The position numbers and the translations under genes were made by a program. Shown in pieces: positions 40,491 to 48,459 of a stretch of DNA of 64,000 nucleotides (its first letter is position 1; each line of letters opens with the position of its first letter). The stretch is from a virus: IMG/VR virus record IMGVR_UViG_3300034022_000723, positions 52,520 through 116,519 of that record. One strand, given 5' to 3'. The notes beneath the pieces are model-generated. The model was not told where the DNA came from and did no database searches. It worked only from the letters and a program-made list of their open reading frames with translations.

Positions 40491-41957
40491 ATGAAGAAAA
40501 GAACCTTACAGGAAGAAATTGATAGAATACATACCATAACGTATGGTAAAAAGGTTTTATTTGAAGATGAGTTATTAGATAAACTTTTACAAGGTGACTC
40601 TTCACCCAATCCAGTATCTAAAATAGACGACCCTACCAAAGCGGATTTAGTTTCTAATGACGTTCAAGATTTTTATAATACCATCCAAAAATCGATAGAA
40701 AATGGAGGATTAAAACAACAAAGTTTAGGTTCAATGACTTATCAAAAGGAAGTTGAATCGATGCAAATAGGTTTAATGTTACTTAGTTACGATTTACCAA
40801 AACATGGTGTGGACGGGTTATTTGGACCCGAAACTTCAAGTGCGGTGTCAAAATTCATTGACGATAATCAAATTCAATCAACTAATGAATCAAAAATTAC
40901 GATAAAAAGTTTAATGGAGGCTTTATTAGACTCACCATTAAGTTCAACCTCAATCAATTCTAGTTTTGGTCAAAGAGGTGCTCGTAACCATCCAGGTGTT
41001 GATTTAGCCGCCACATCAAACAGTGATGTTAAATCACCCGCAAGTGGTAAGGTTATTGATGCAGCCATAAGGAATGATGCATGTGGAGGAACGTTATTTA
41101 TTGACCACGGAAATGGTTTTAAGAGTAGATTTTGTCATTTAAAAGAATTGTTAGTTCAAAACGGAGATAGCATAACCCAAGGTCAACTTGTTGCAAGGAG
41201 TGGAGGTGACCAAACTGCAGAAGAAGGTAGAGGACGTTCAAATGGTGCTCATTTACATTTTGAACTTTATAAAGATGGTCAACTAGTTGACCCAATTGAT
41301 TATATTGATAATAATGGTATCAAAGCAACATCGGGTGGTTCGACAGTTAGAAATGTTAATGCTAGTCCTGAAATGTTAACAAAATTATTGGAGTTATTGA
41401 AAGAAAAAAACATTACATCCGAACAATTAAAACAATATATTGATAAAGTAGTAACAGGTGGAGGTAATCAATTTACTGATTTGGATTTAACTAAATCAGA
41501 AGGTGTTGAAAAATATGGTAAAATTTGTCAAAGATTTATAGATACGAGAAAACCTAACTTACTAAACATCACAGGTACAATGATGGCCACAGCAGCAAAA
41601 CAAGCATTTGATAGGTATCAAAAATTTGTACCTGCGGAATTGGCGTTAGCACAATTAGCAACAGAAGGTGGTATTGGTAACAATAACCCAAATAGTAGAC
41701 CAATTAAGACACGTAATCCATTTAATGTGGGAAATACTGACAATGGTGGTAATGTTTTTCATAACGATGTCCAATCGGGGATTAACACGTATTATAATTT
41801 AATTGCAAAAAGTTACTTAGGTAAGGGTAAAACGGCCAATGATTTAGTTAGTAACTTTGTAAACCATTCCGGTTTAAGGTATGCCGGACCTGATTACGAG
41901 AAATCAGTAAATTCGATAGCTTTACAAGCTAACAAAATAGCCAAAACAGTATCGTAA
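40491..41957 (+). CDS. Multidomain peptidoglycan hydrolase (tail lysozyme-like)
   Basis: 488 residues. The N-terminus KKRTLQEEIDRIHTI is a helix like those on other probable virion proteins here. Then come a peptidoglycan-binding fold (LPKHGVDGLFGPETSSAVSKF), an M23 endopeptidase domain with the zinc ligands (NHPGVDL and AHLHFEL), and a C-terminal domain (ALAQLATEGGIG, TRNPFNVGNTDNGG) like a glucosaminidase. It should cut both peptide stems and glycan strands. No signal peptide is present, so it probably works from the virion at entry or needs a holin. Late-type element directly before the start. Confidence 0.88.
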   Translation: MKKRTLQEEIDRIHTITYGKKVLFEDELLDKLLQGDSSPNPVSKIDDPTKADLVSNDVQDFYNTIQKSIENGGLKQQSLGSMTYQKEVESMQIGLMLLSYDLPKHGVDGLFGPETSSAVSKFIDDNQIQSTNESKITIKSLMEALLDSPLSSTSINSSFGQRGARNHPGVDLAATSNSDVKSPASGKVIDAAIRNDACGGTLFIDHGNGFKSRFCHLKELLVQNGDSITQGQLVARSGGDQTAEEGRGRSNGAHLHFELYKDGQLVDPIDYIDNNGIKATSGGSTVRNVNASPEMLTKLLELLKEKNITSEQLKQYIDKVVTGGGNQFTDLDLTKSEGVEKYGKICQRFIDTRKPNLLNITGTMMATAAKQAFDRYQKFVPAELALAQLATEGGIGNNNPNSRPIKTRNPFNVGNTDNGGNVFHNDVQSGINTYYNLIAKSYLGKGKTANDLVSNFVNHSGLRYAGPDYEKSVNSIALQANKIAKTVS

Positions 41958-42022
41958 CATTTCTTAATTTTCTTTTGATTTATCAAATATATTATGTAAA
42001 TTAGTATTCTAAAACTTAATTT

Positions 42023-42442
42023 ATGCCAAACGAAATTTGTATCCTTTGTGGAAAAGAAACTAATGTAGACATTAACACACACATAGACCATAGATATGGT
42101 TATGTAGAAGGTGCTGGTCAATGTTGTAAAGAATGTTATAATAAAACCTCAAACATAGAAGAGGATTATGTAACCAGTACAATGAGAAATCGTACAACCT
42201 TACTTACAATTTCAGCTGAAGATATTTTAGGAACACCTAATGATATGCAATTGGGCGCAAAAGTTAGACAACAATATTGGGATACCTATGGTAAACCTGA
42301 AAAGGTACCTAACCCATGGGTATGTGGTTTATGTGGTAAAGACACATCTAACGTTGATTATGATTACTTAATGGGTGTGGACCATATCGAATGCCATTTA
42401 AAGGAAGAAATGAAGAATGACCCGTCTTGGAACGTGAACTAA
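42023..42442 (+). CDS. Two-zinc-ribbon protein
   Basis: 139 residues with two zinc-binding units: ICILCGKET with GQCCKECYN, and VCGLCGKDT with DHIEC. A DH element follows each first CxxC (THIDH, GVDH), so the fold may be HNH- or treble-clef-like, but no catalytic motif is certain. Function unknown. Confidence 0.6.
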   Translation: MPNEICILCGKETNVDINTHIDHRYGYVEGAGQCCKECYNKTSNIEEDYVTSTMRNRTTLLTISAEDILGTPNDMQLGAKVRQQYWDTYGKPEKVPNPWVCGLCGKDTSNVDYDYLMGVDHIECHLKEEMKNDPSWNVN

Positions 42443-42456
42443 ATTAAATAATTGGA

Positions 42457-42465
42457 GTATTTATA
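42457..42465 (+). promoter_or_regulatory. Late-type promoter element GTATTTATA
   Basis: GTATTTATA, 21 bases before the ATG at 42487; the intervening leader is AT-rich. Confidence 0.45.
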
Positions 42466-42486
42466 TACACATAGAAGTATACTCAA

Positions 42487-43719
42487 ATGAAAGAAATATC
42501 AAAGAAAGATTTATTAGTTCAATTACAAGAACAATCTGATGTAGATGAAATGGCCTATAATCCAAAAGGGACTCAAGACACATCTGATAAAGTTGTTGCG
42601 TTCAGACCAATTTTTAAAGACGGAAATACATCTGAAATACCTGACGGGTTTCAACTTAATAAAATAAACACTACTGAAGATCCTAACACAGGTAAGAAGA
42701 AAAAAGAACTTGTGGCAGGTGAAGAACGTATTTGGGTTCCTTTAGATGGGGTCGAGTTAGAGGCATTTAAGGAAGCTAATCAAGAATGGTTAGATTCTTT
42801 AACTGACAAATTTGGTAAAGAACCTGAATTGGTTTCAGGAAAGAAACTTAAATACCCACCAAGAAATGCTCAGGTTGGAACATCTTATCAACATTCTGGA
42901 GTTAATAAACCAGCAACAACAAAGATTAAGATTGAATTAAATCGTTTGGTTGAAGAATACTTAGGTAATCCTGAAGTATCGGCTCGTTTAGAAAGATTGA
43001 GTATTCCTGAGGTTAAATCAAGAGATAGAAAACACTTAAATAGATATGGTAGAGTTGATAATGATCAAATCAATTATCAAACACACACATTCAATTCTTA
43101 TTTATCATCAACTCAGTTCTTAAAGTTTGTAACGGCAAGAATTAGTGGTAAGAAATTAGAAGATGAATTTAAATCATATCACTTGGCTCGTCAGTTCAAC
43201 CAAAACTATATGAATTGGGAGGAGACGAAGAAGAACAGTAAGAGATACGTGGGTAAAACCGCATCATATATGTTGGACGCATATGGTTTTGATGAGGAGA
43301 ACTTGGATGTAACAGTTAGAATGGACTTATCAATTAAAGGAACGATGCTTGATAATCAATATCGATGGACCGTTAAGTTCCAAACTAAATTCGGTAGAAA
43401 ACTTAAAGAAGATAGATGGGTTAATGGTTTAACATTGGACAAAGAACTTACAATCAGAAAGACAGCAGAATTAGAACCAGGAACTCAATTTGATGATAAA
43501 ATGACGGTTATGGATAGTTTACCAATTAAAACCTCATTGATTGAAGCGTTAGATGAATTAAGAGATACTATAATGACTAAATATAAACCAATTGAGACAT
43601 TGAAACTTGCTAACGTTAAACAATATGACATCACCAAAAAACCTACTGTAAACGAAGGAGTTGAGATTGCTAAAGAAGTTATTAAAAGAATAGACAAACT
43701 TAAAAAGTTAAAAAAATAA
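42487..43719 (+). CDS. Probable virion protein with N-terminal helical tag
   Basis: 410 residues. The start, MKEISKKDLLVQLQEQSDVDEMAY, is an amphipathic helix followed by an acidic stretch, like the helical heads at 40491, 45803 and 48170. The rest is a mixed fold with no recognised domain; the end is a lysine-rich coiled coil (EVIKRIDKLKKLKK). A late-type element lies upstream and a clear terminator downstream, so it seems to be transcribed alone. A structural or internal virion role is inferred. Confidence 0.6.
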   Translation: MKEISKKDLLVQLQEQSDVDEMAYNPKGTQDTSDKVVAFRPIFKDGNTSEIPDGFQLNKINTTEDPNTGKKKKELVAGEERIWVPLDGVELEAFKEANQEWLDSLTDKFGKEPELVSGKKLKYPPRNAQVGTSYQHSGVNKPATTKIKIELNRLVEEYLGNPEVSARLERLSIPEVKSRDRKHLNRYGRVDNDQINYQTHTFNSYLSSTQFLKFVTARISGKKLEDEFKSYHLARQFNQNYMNWEETKKNSKRYVGKTASYMLDAYGFDEENLDVTVRMDLSIKGTMLDNQYRWTVKFQTKFGRKLKEDRWVNGLTLDKELTIRKTAELEPGTQFDDKMTVMDSLPIKTSLIEALDELRDTIMTKYKPIETLKLANVKQYDITKKPTVNEGVEIAKEVIKRIDKLKKLKK

Positions 43720-43773
43720 AGAGCCCCTCCTTGGACAGTATCCATGGACTGACACACGTACGTGTTTCGCTAT

Positions 43774-43803
43774 AATCCTCACAGAAATGTGGGGATTTTT
43801 TTT
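43774..43803 (+). terminator. Intrinsic terminator
   Basis: AATCCTCACA pairs with TGTGGGGATT (one G-T pair) across a GAAA loop, followed by eight T. It ends the 410-residue gene's transcript. The T-run merges with the upstream side of the next promoter. Confidence 0.85.
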
Positions 43804-43810
43804 GTATTAT

Positions 43811-43841
43811 TTTGTATATTCAAAAACATTTCATATCTTTG
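43811..43841 (+). promoter_or_regulatory. Host-type promoter, leaderless
   Basis: TTTG at 43811, 19 bases, TATCTTTG at 43834-43841, then five bases and ATG (43847). Close to the Bacteroidota -33/-7 consensus. Confidence 0.75.
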
Positions 43842-43846
43842 TTGGT

Positions 43847-44260
43847 ATGAATATATTACTAATAATTTTTCTAATATTGGTTTGGGCAACCTCATCAGTA
43901 TATGTGATGTATTATCATAATAAACATTACACATTAGGTTTGGATATGGTAATAGGTGCAATATTGTTAGGACCAATATTGGCTTTAATAGTAGGAAAGG
44001 ATGTTGAAGAGAAGAAGAAATATTATGGGGTAATGGAACAGGAGAGTAATAATAGACATAGAGGATGGTTTAGAACAATGTCAGAAATTAATAGACAACG
44101 AATGACAAGTTTTGGTAGATCCATTCCACCTCCACCACCTATATCACGAATTGAACGAGCACAATTAGAAAGAGATGAAGCAATTAGGTCAGCAAGAGAA
44201 AGAGTAGATAAAAATAAATTAAAAGACTTCAAATTTTTGAGGAGTAATGTTAAAGATTGA
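43847..44260 (+). CDS. Small membrane protein with C-terminal FKFLR motif
   Basis: 137 residues from the ATG at 43847. An earlier in-frame ATG at 43787 lies inside the terminator and promoter and is rejected. Two hydrophobic helices (ILLIIFLILVWATSSVYV, MVIGAILLGPILALIV) are followed by a long polar helix (RIERAQLERDEAIRSARE). It ends DFKFLRSNVKD, a C-terminal example of the FKFF-type motif seen at the N-termini of other small proteins. Overlaps the phosphoesterase gene by 14 bases. Confidence 0.65.
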   Translation: MNILLIIFLILVWATSSVYVMYYHNKHYTLGLDMVIGAILLGPILALIVGKDVEEKKKYYGVMEQESNNRHRGWFRTMSEINRQRMTSFGRSIPPPPPISRIERAQLERDEAIRSARERVDKNKLKDFKFLRSNVKD

Positions 44261-44900
44261 TAACGATAGAAAAGTATGGGTGACTTCGGACACACATTAT
44301 TCACACACCAACATATGTCGTGGAATAACTAATTGGAGATTGCCTAATGGTGATGTGCCTGAGAAACAAACACGCCCATTTGAAACATTGGATAAGATGA
44401 ATGTTGCAATTGTAAATAACATCAATGAGGTCGTTGGTCAGGATGATGTGTTGATACATTTTGGTGATTGGTCATTCGGTGGATTTGAAACTATTGAAGA
44501 ACTTCGTAATAGAATATGGTGTAAAGAAATTCATTTAATTTATGGGAATCATGATCACCACTTGGTAAACAATAGAGAGAACTGCCAAAGACTATTCGCA
44601 TCAACACAGTGGTTCCTACAATTGAATTATATGGGTGAGACAATTGAATGTATGCACTTTCCTATCCTGTCATGGAATGGACTGGGTAAGGGTCGTATAC
44701 ACCTTCACGGACATTCTCACCTCAGTAATGAAAAAAAAATATCATTTCGGAGAATGGATGTTGGTATGGATGGACACCCTGAATTTAGACCTTATGATTT
44801 ACACAGGGAGATAATGAATCCAATGAAGAAACAACCAATAGGTTCTGAACTTGGAGATGACGAACATCATATTGATAAATTGAAAAATGTTGTGGGATAA
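44247..44900 (+). CDS. Calcineurin-like metallophosphoesterase
   Basis: 217 residues with the full two-metal motif set: SDTHYSHTNI, FGDWSFGG, YGNHDHH and LHGHSH. Phage members of this family often act as phosphodiesterases or phosphatases on nucleotides or RNA ends; here the substrate is unknown. It overlaps the FKFLR-motif membrane protein gene upstream. Confidence 0.85.
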   Translation: MLKIDNDRKVWVTSDTHYSHTNICRGITNWRLPNGDVPEKQTRPFETLDKMNVAIVNNINEVVGQDDVLIHFGDWSFGGFETIEELRNRIWCKEIHLIYGNHDHHLVNNRENCQRLFASTQWFLQLNYMGETIECMHFPILSWNGLGKGRIHLHGHSHLSNEKKISFRRMDVGMDGHPEFRPYDLHREIMNPMKKQPIGSELGDDEHHIDKLKNVVG

Positions 44901-44930
44901 TTTTTTTATATCACAATTTTTATTTATATT

Positions 44931-44938
44931 GTATTGAA
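44931..44938 (+). promoter_or_regulatory. Late-type promoter element TATTTATA
   Basis: TATTTATA, 17 bases before the ATG at 44956. A second AT box (TTATATTAT) abuts the ATG itself, so which one acts is unclear. Confidence 0.35.
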
Positions 44939-44955
44939 ATTTAAAATTATATTAT

Positions 44956-45240
44956 ATGATGTTATTTGTGGTTATTTTATTAGTGATTTTTGTTGTAGTA
45001 CCAGGTGTCATTTTTTTTAAGATGGAGATAGACATAACAAACGATAGACTACAATGGTTAGAGGAAAGGCTAACTAAATTAGAAAAGGATGCTGTTAAGA
45101 TTACATTCACAGGTAAACCAAATCCAAAACAATTTCCTGAAATTAAAAGTGAAGAACCATTTGTTAAAACCAGAACAAAACGTAAACCCAAATCAGTAAA
45201 AGATTGGGAGGATGAATTTGATATAGGAGGGAACCAATAA
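44956..45240 (+). CDS. Small single-pass membrane protein
   Basis: 94 residues: an N-terminal transmembrane helix (MLFVVILLVIFVVVPGVIFF), a short coiled coil (DRLQWLEERLTKLEKD) and a basic disordered tail ending in an acidic patch. One base of its stop is shared with the RmlC gene. No family recognised. Confidence 0.6.
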   Translation: MMLFVVILLVIFVVVPGVIFFKMEIDITNDRLQWLEERLTKLEKDAVKITFTGKPNPKQFPEIKSEEPFVKTRTKRKPKSVKDWEDEFDIGGNQ

Positions 45241-45779
45241 TGAAATTTAATAAGACAGATGTAGAAGGTTGTTATGTAATAACCTACGACACATATGTTG
45301 ATGAACGTGGTTACTTCGGGGTACCGTACAATAAAGATATATTCAATCAAAATGTGGGGTATGAAGTGGAGTTCATTCAGGATAATATGTCATATTCTCA
45401 TTTAGGGACCATTAGAGGACTTCATTTTCAAACTGGTAAGTATGAACAGGCTAAACTTGTTACGTGTATCACCGGACGAGTATTGGACGTTATCGTTGAT
45501 ATTAGAAAGGGTTCCCAAAGTTATGGTAAGGTTGTTGAGGTTGAACTTGGTTGGGGGAAAAACAAACAAGTGTTCGTACCAAGAGGATGTGCTCACGGAT
45601 TCTCAGCATTAAGTGATAATACAATATTCCAATATAAAGTTGATAACCCATACAACAAAGAAAGTGAAGGTGGGATTATATACAACGACCCAACTTTGAA
45701 TATCAAATGGAGAGTGAGTGGTTACTTAGAAAGAATATCTGAAAAGGACTTGGAACTACCCACCTTTTTATCATTATAA
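45240..45779 (+). CDS. rmlC: dTDP-4-dehydrorhamnose 3,5-epimerase (RmlC)
   Basis: 179 residues, full RmlC length. VDERGYFGVPY, SYSHLGTIRGLHFQ with the catalytic His, and RGCAHGFSALSDNTIFQYKVDNPY with the substrate-side Tyr. It converts dTDP-4-keto-6-deoxyglucose to the L-rhamnose precursor, or a related 3-epimer. RmlA, B and D are not in this window; the minus-strand island may use the product. The gene is far from that island, so the sugar pathway is spread out. Confidence 0.92.
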   Translation: MKFNKTDVEGCYVITYDTYVDERGYFGVPYNKDIFNQNVGYEVEFIQDNMSYSHLGTIRGLHFQTGKYEQAKLVTCITGRVLDVIVDIRKGSQSYGKVVEVELGWGKNKQVFVPRGCAHGFSALSDNTIFQYKVDNPYNKESEGGIIYNDPTLNIKWRVSGYLERISEKDLELPTFLSL

Positions 45780-45780
45780 G

Positions 45781-45789
45781 GTATTTATA
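45781..45789 (+). promoter_or_regulatory. Late-type promoter element GTATTTATA
   Basis: GTATTTATA, 13 bases before the ATG at 45803 and directly after the rmlC stop. Confidence 0.5.
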
Positions 45790-45802
45790 TAAAAAGAATG
45801 TT

Positions 45803-46018
45803 ATGTCAAAAGTGGTAAAAATTAAACAATCGGATATTGAACGTATTGTTGAGAATATAGTTTCAAATGAAATGGATCAAGAAAATTCAATTGCGAAGGA
45901 AGAAACAACAGAAGATGTTGATAATCAAGGTAGTGAACAATTTATGGTGGCTAAAAGTGAAGATGGTAAGTTCGCAGTGATTAACATAAAAACAGGTGAA
46001 GTTTTAGGGATGAAATAA
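45803..46018 (+). CDS. Small protein with N-terminal helical tag
   Basis: 71 residues. The head VVKIKQSDIERIVENIVSNE is a short amphipathic helix of a type that heads many proteins in large Bacteroidota phages (recollection). The tail is a beta-hairpin-like GKFAVINIKTGEVLG. Has a late-type element and a terminator of its own. Perhaps an internal or cargo virion protein (inference). Confidence 0.55.
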   Translation: MSKVVKIKQSDIERIVENIVSNEMDQENSIAKEETTEDVDNQGSEQFMVAKSEDGKFAVINIKTGEVLGMK

Positions 46019-46038
46019 AGAATATAGAGTTTTATATT

Positions 46039-46065
46039 AACCCCAAAGAAATTTGGGGTTTTTTA
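46039..46065 (+). terminator. Intrinsic terminator
   Basis: AACCCCAAA pairs exactly with TTTGGGGTT across a GAAA loop, and T's follow. It lies 20 bases after the stop of the 71-residue gene and just before the next host-type promoter. Confidence 0.88.
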
Positions 46066-46075
46066 TTGCTATTTT

Positions 46076-46107
46076 TTTGGATATCCGAATTAATTTTTAT
46101 ATCTTTG
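46076..46107 (+). promoter_or_regulatory. Host-type promoter, leaderless
   Basis: TTTG at 46076, 20 bases, TATCTTTG at 46100-46107, then four bases to the ATG of the ferredoxin gene. Confidence 0.8.
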
Positions 46108-46111
46108 TGAT

Positions 46112-46429
46112 ATGAGTTATATTATAGGTAGTAAGTGTGTTAGTTGTATTGATGGGTCTTGTTTAAAGGTTTGCCCTGTTGATTGCATTAACGGACCTAT
46201 CGATGTAAAAGGTATGGGTAAGGAATCTATTGGTATGACTGAAGAAGAAAAAGTTGGTAAACAATTATATATTAACCCTGATGTGTGTATTGATTGTGGT
46301 GCATGTGTTCCTGAATGTCCTGTGGGTGCCATTCATTCAACTGAAGAATGGGCGATTAAGGATGGTGAGTTAGAGTATGTACATAAGAACTATGAATTTT
46401 ACGGACAAACATACAAACATAGAAAATAA
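46112..46429 (+). CDS. Ferredoxin with two [4Fe-4S] motifs (second copy)
   Basis: 105 residues, a paralogue of 38007: YIIGSKCVSCIDGSCLKVCPVDC and CIDCGACVPECPVGAI, with the same VHKNYEFYG ending. Cluster cysteines are all kept. Unlike the first copy it has its own host-type promoter, so it may be made early, separately from the iscU set. Possible electron donor for the radical SAM enzyme or Fe-S assembly. Confidence 0.92.
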   Translation: MSYIIGSKCVSCIDGSCLKVCPVDCINGPIDVKGMGKESIGMTEEEKVGKQLYINPDVCIDCGACVPECPVGAIHSTEEWAIKDGELEYVHKNYEFYGQTYKHRK

Positions 46430-46629
46430 TGAAACTACTAACTTACTACAAAGGACCAGAGATATTCTGGTTCAGAATCTTTGGATATGGATTATCCTTT
46501 AGATCCCTCAAACATGGATTCGTACCATTTTCAATTAGATATGGATACCGAAAAACCTTAAATCTATTTGGTTACCGAATAGAGTTTTTAAAACGAGAAA
46601 AAAGAAACAAATGGCAAAAGCAACGTTAG
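46429..46629 (+). CDS. Hypothetical small aromatic-rich protein
   Basis: 66 residues rich in Phe, Tyr, Arg and Lys: YYKGPEIFWFRIFGYGLSF, then a basic end. No family function known. The ATG shares a base with the ferredoxin stop and the gene overlaps the next by 19 bases, so the three may be one unit. Confidence 0.6.
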   Translation: MKLLTYYKGPEIFWFRIFGYGLSFRSLKHGFVPFSIRYGYRKTLNLFGYRIEFLKREKRNKWQKQR

Positions 46630-46856
46630 AGTTTGATTTAAATGAACCAGATGATATAATGGCACATAAACGAGCGGTTAAATCTCTTGATATGGCAATT
46701 GCGTTGTGGGAAATTACACACAACACAAAGAAAGGATTGGAGTGGTCTATGGAGGGTAAAGAGTTAGATAAGTATGATGCTTTAGAATTAGTATTTGATA
46801 AGATTTATGAAATATTAAAAGAACATAATGTTTCTGTGGACGAATTAATGGATTAA
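46611..46856 (+). CDS. Hypothetical helical protein
   Basis: 81 residues, helical and acidic: LEFDLNEPDDIMAHKRAVKSLDMAIALWEI. This opening pattern is common in small phage proteins of unknown function. No motif for catalysis or binding seen. Confidence 0.6.
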   Translation: MAKATLEFDLNEPDDIMAHKRAVKSLDMAIALWEITHNTKKGLEWSMEGKELDKYDALELVFDKIYEILKEHNVSVDELMD

Positions 46857-46877
46857 ATTTGGAATTACAAATAAAAA

Positions 46878-46885
46878 TATTTATA
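46878..46885 (+). promoter_or_regulatory. Late-type promoter element TATTTATA
   Basis: TATTTATA, 22 bases before the ATG at 46908, which heads a 349-residue probable virion protein. Confidence 0.45.
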
Positions 46886-46907
46886 TTTTAGAATAAAACA
46901 ATACACC

Positions 46908-47957
46908 ATGTCGAGAATTAAAGATTTAAGAACAAATGAAGATTACAACCTAAACATCGTTTCAATATTGGAAATGTTTAGTCCTGAAGGTAAATCAAAG
47001 TACACGGAGACATTACTTCGTATGATGAAGAACACACCAAATTTAAAAGACCACTCCAAAGAAATTAAATTGGTATTGATTGATAAGTTTCCATTCATGG
47101 AAAAGAGTAAGTTAGATTTAATGAGCGATGTCCAATTAATGTTGATGTATAAATTCATTGATGGATTCTTTAATTTAGAAGATTTGCAGAAGTATAGAAA
47201 GTTTTGCGAATACAATGAAAGAAATTTAATTGAAGAGAATGATTTAACAAAATATAAATCATTTGACCAAATGATTGCCGCGATGGGTGTTGCAGAAATG
47301 AAATCAGAAGAGAAAGAATTAGAAACACAAGTTATAAAAATACATGAAGATGGTGAGTGGTTATTGATTAGACCTTTAACATTTAAATCATCTTGTAAGT
47401 ATGGTGCGAATACTAAATGGTGCACAACTACAGAACACAATCAAGAATACTATAACAAATATGCGAAGAGAGGTGTGTTAGTTTATTGTATCAACAAGAA
47501 GACCGGTTATAAAGTTGCGGCATTTTATTCGTTAGATAAAAACGAACCTGAGTTTTCATATTGGAATCAAAAAGATACTCGTATTGATTCAACTGATTCT
47601 AATTTACCATTAGAACTAATTGGTTTTATTCGTGATTATGTTAAAGATCCAAAGGTTAAATCAAACACCGCAATGTTGAGTGGAGATCAAAAAAAGAAAG
47701 AATTGGGAAATGGAAGAAAGGCAGCAATTAGTGAAAGAGTTGCATCGGCGGTAAGAAGAGCACAAGAAGAGATTGAAGTAAGTGAACCAATGGAAGAATC
47801 TGTAATGGAACAACCTGAATTACCATTTTACGATGAGAGAGGTGATGAAACGGAGGTAGATGAAGAGGTAACAAGTTACCGAATTCCTGAACAACCCGAA
47901 ACTCCAATTGATAGAATGATGTGGTCATCAACAAACAGAAGTTCAGAAACTGAATAA
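46908..47957 (+). CDS. Conserved-type phage protein with TKWCT motif
   Basis: 349 residues. A helical N-terminal half is followed by SCKYGANTKWCTTTEHNQEYYNKY, a pattern I associate with a widespread but uncharacterised phage protein type, then beta strands (VLVYCINKKTGYKVAAFYS). The final 80 residues are acidic and disordered. The single conserved Cys next to Trp could be functional. Preceded by a late-type element, so perhaps a virion protein. Confidence 0.55.
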   Translation: MSRIKDLRTNEDYNLNIVSILEMFSPEGKSKYTETLLRMMKNTPNLKDHSKEIKLVLIDKFPFMEKSKLDLMSDVQLMLMYKFIDGFFNLEDLQKYRKFCEYNERNLIEENDLTKYKSFDQMIAAMGVAEMKSEEKELETQVIKIHEDGEWLLIRPLTFKSSCKYGANTKWCTTTEHNQEYYNKYAKRGVLVYCINKKTGYKVAAFYSLDKNEPEFSYWNQKDTRIDSTDSNLPLELIGFIRDYVKDPKVKSNTAMLSGDQKKKELGNGRKAAISERVASAVRRAQEEIEVSEPMEESVMEQPELPFYDERGDETEVDEEVTSYRIPEQPETPIDRMMWSSTNRSSETE

Positions 47958-47958
47958 T

Positions 47959-48156
47959 ATGGATGCGGTTAAAATAGACAGATTACAACAGAAATTAAAA
48001 AAACTCAAGGAGGATTTCCACTATTGGAATGTTGAATTCCAACCTTCGGGTAATATGGGTAAATGGGGTAGAAGTGTTAGAATAACCACTTTAAGTCAAA
48101 AAATAAAGAATGTTGAGGATAAGATAAGGGAAGAATTAAAAAAGGGATATATGTAG
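47959..48156 (+). CDS. Hypothetical coiled-coil protein
   Basis: 65 residues: heptad-like DRLQQKLKKLKEDFHYW at the start and IKNVEDKIREELKKG at the end, with a glycine-rich loop between. Likely a helical hairpin. It starts one base after the previous stop. Confidence 0.55.
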   Translation: MDAVKIDRLQQKLKKLKEDFHYWNVEFQPSGNMGKWGRSVRITTLSQKIKNVEDKIREELKKGYM

Positions 48157-48157
48157 A

Positions 48158-48165
48158 TATTTATA
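48158..48165 (+). promoter_or_regulatory. Late-type promoter element TATTTATA, four bases from ATG
   Basis: TATTTATA, GGTT, then ATG (48170). The spacing is too short for a leader if this is a -10-type element. Confidence 0.5.
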
Positions 48166-48169
48166 GGTT

Positions 48170-48403
48170 ATGAAGGTAATTTTAACCGAAGGTCAATATA
48201 ACAAACTCATCTTGGAATTTTACGATAGAGATAAACTATATAGTAGAGAACGTATTGTGAATAGTTTAAAATCTGCACCAAAATATATTAAACAATATAT
48301 TAAAAAATTACCACATATAGATGTGACTGATGACCAAGGTAATAAGAAGGTTTTAACTAAAATACCCGAAGTTCTTTACCAATATCTCCACGGAAATTTT
48401 TAA
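48170..48403 (+). CDS. Small protein with ILTEGQYNKLI head
   Basis: 77 residues. The head KVILTEGQYNKLILE resembles the helical heads of other proteins here and of many phage proteins I have seen with ITESQYxxLI. It has a basic middle (PKYIKQYIKKLP). Function unknown; possibly packaged in the virion. Confidence 0.55.
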   Translation: MKVILTEGQYNKLILEFYDRDKLYSRERIVNSLKSAPKYIKQYIKKLPHIDVTDDQGNKKVLTKIPEVLYQYLHGNF

Positions 48404-48408
48404 ATATA

Positions 48409-48440
48409 TTTGGAATATCCCAAATGTATTCTTATCTTTG
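48409..48440 (+). promoter_or_regulatory. Host-type promoter
   Basis: TTTGG at 48409, 20 bases from the TTTG to TATCTTTG at 48433-48440. The leader to the ATG at 48460 is 19 bases. Confidence 0.75.
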
Positions 48441-48459
48441 AACTCTAAAATTAAAAAAT

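Noticed and set aside
43787-43846. Upstream start for the FKFLR membrane protein
   Set aside because: The first 60 bases of that frame are the T-run of a terminator and a host-type promoter; the ATG at 43847 fits the promoter spacing.
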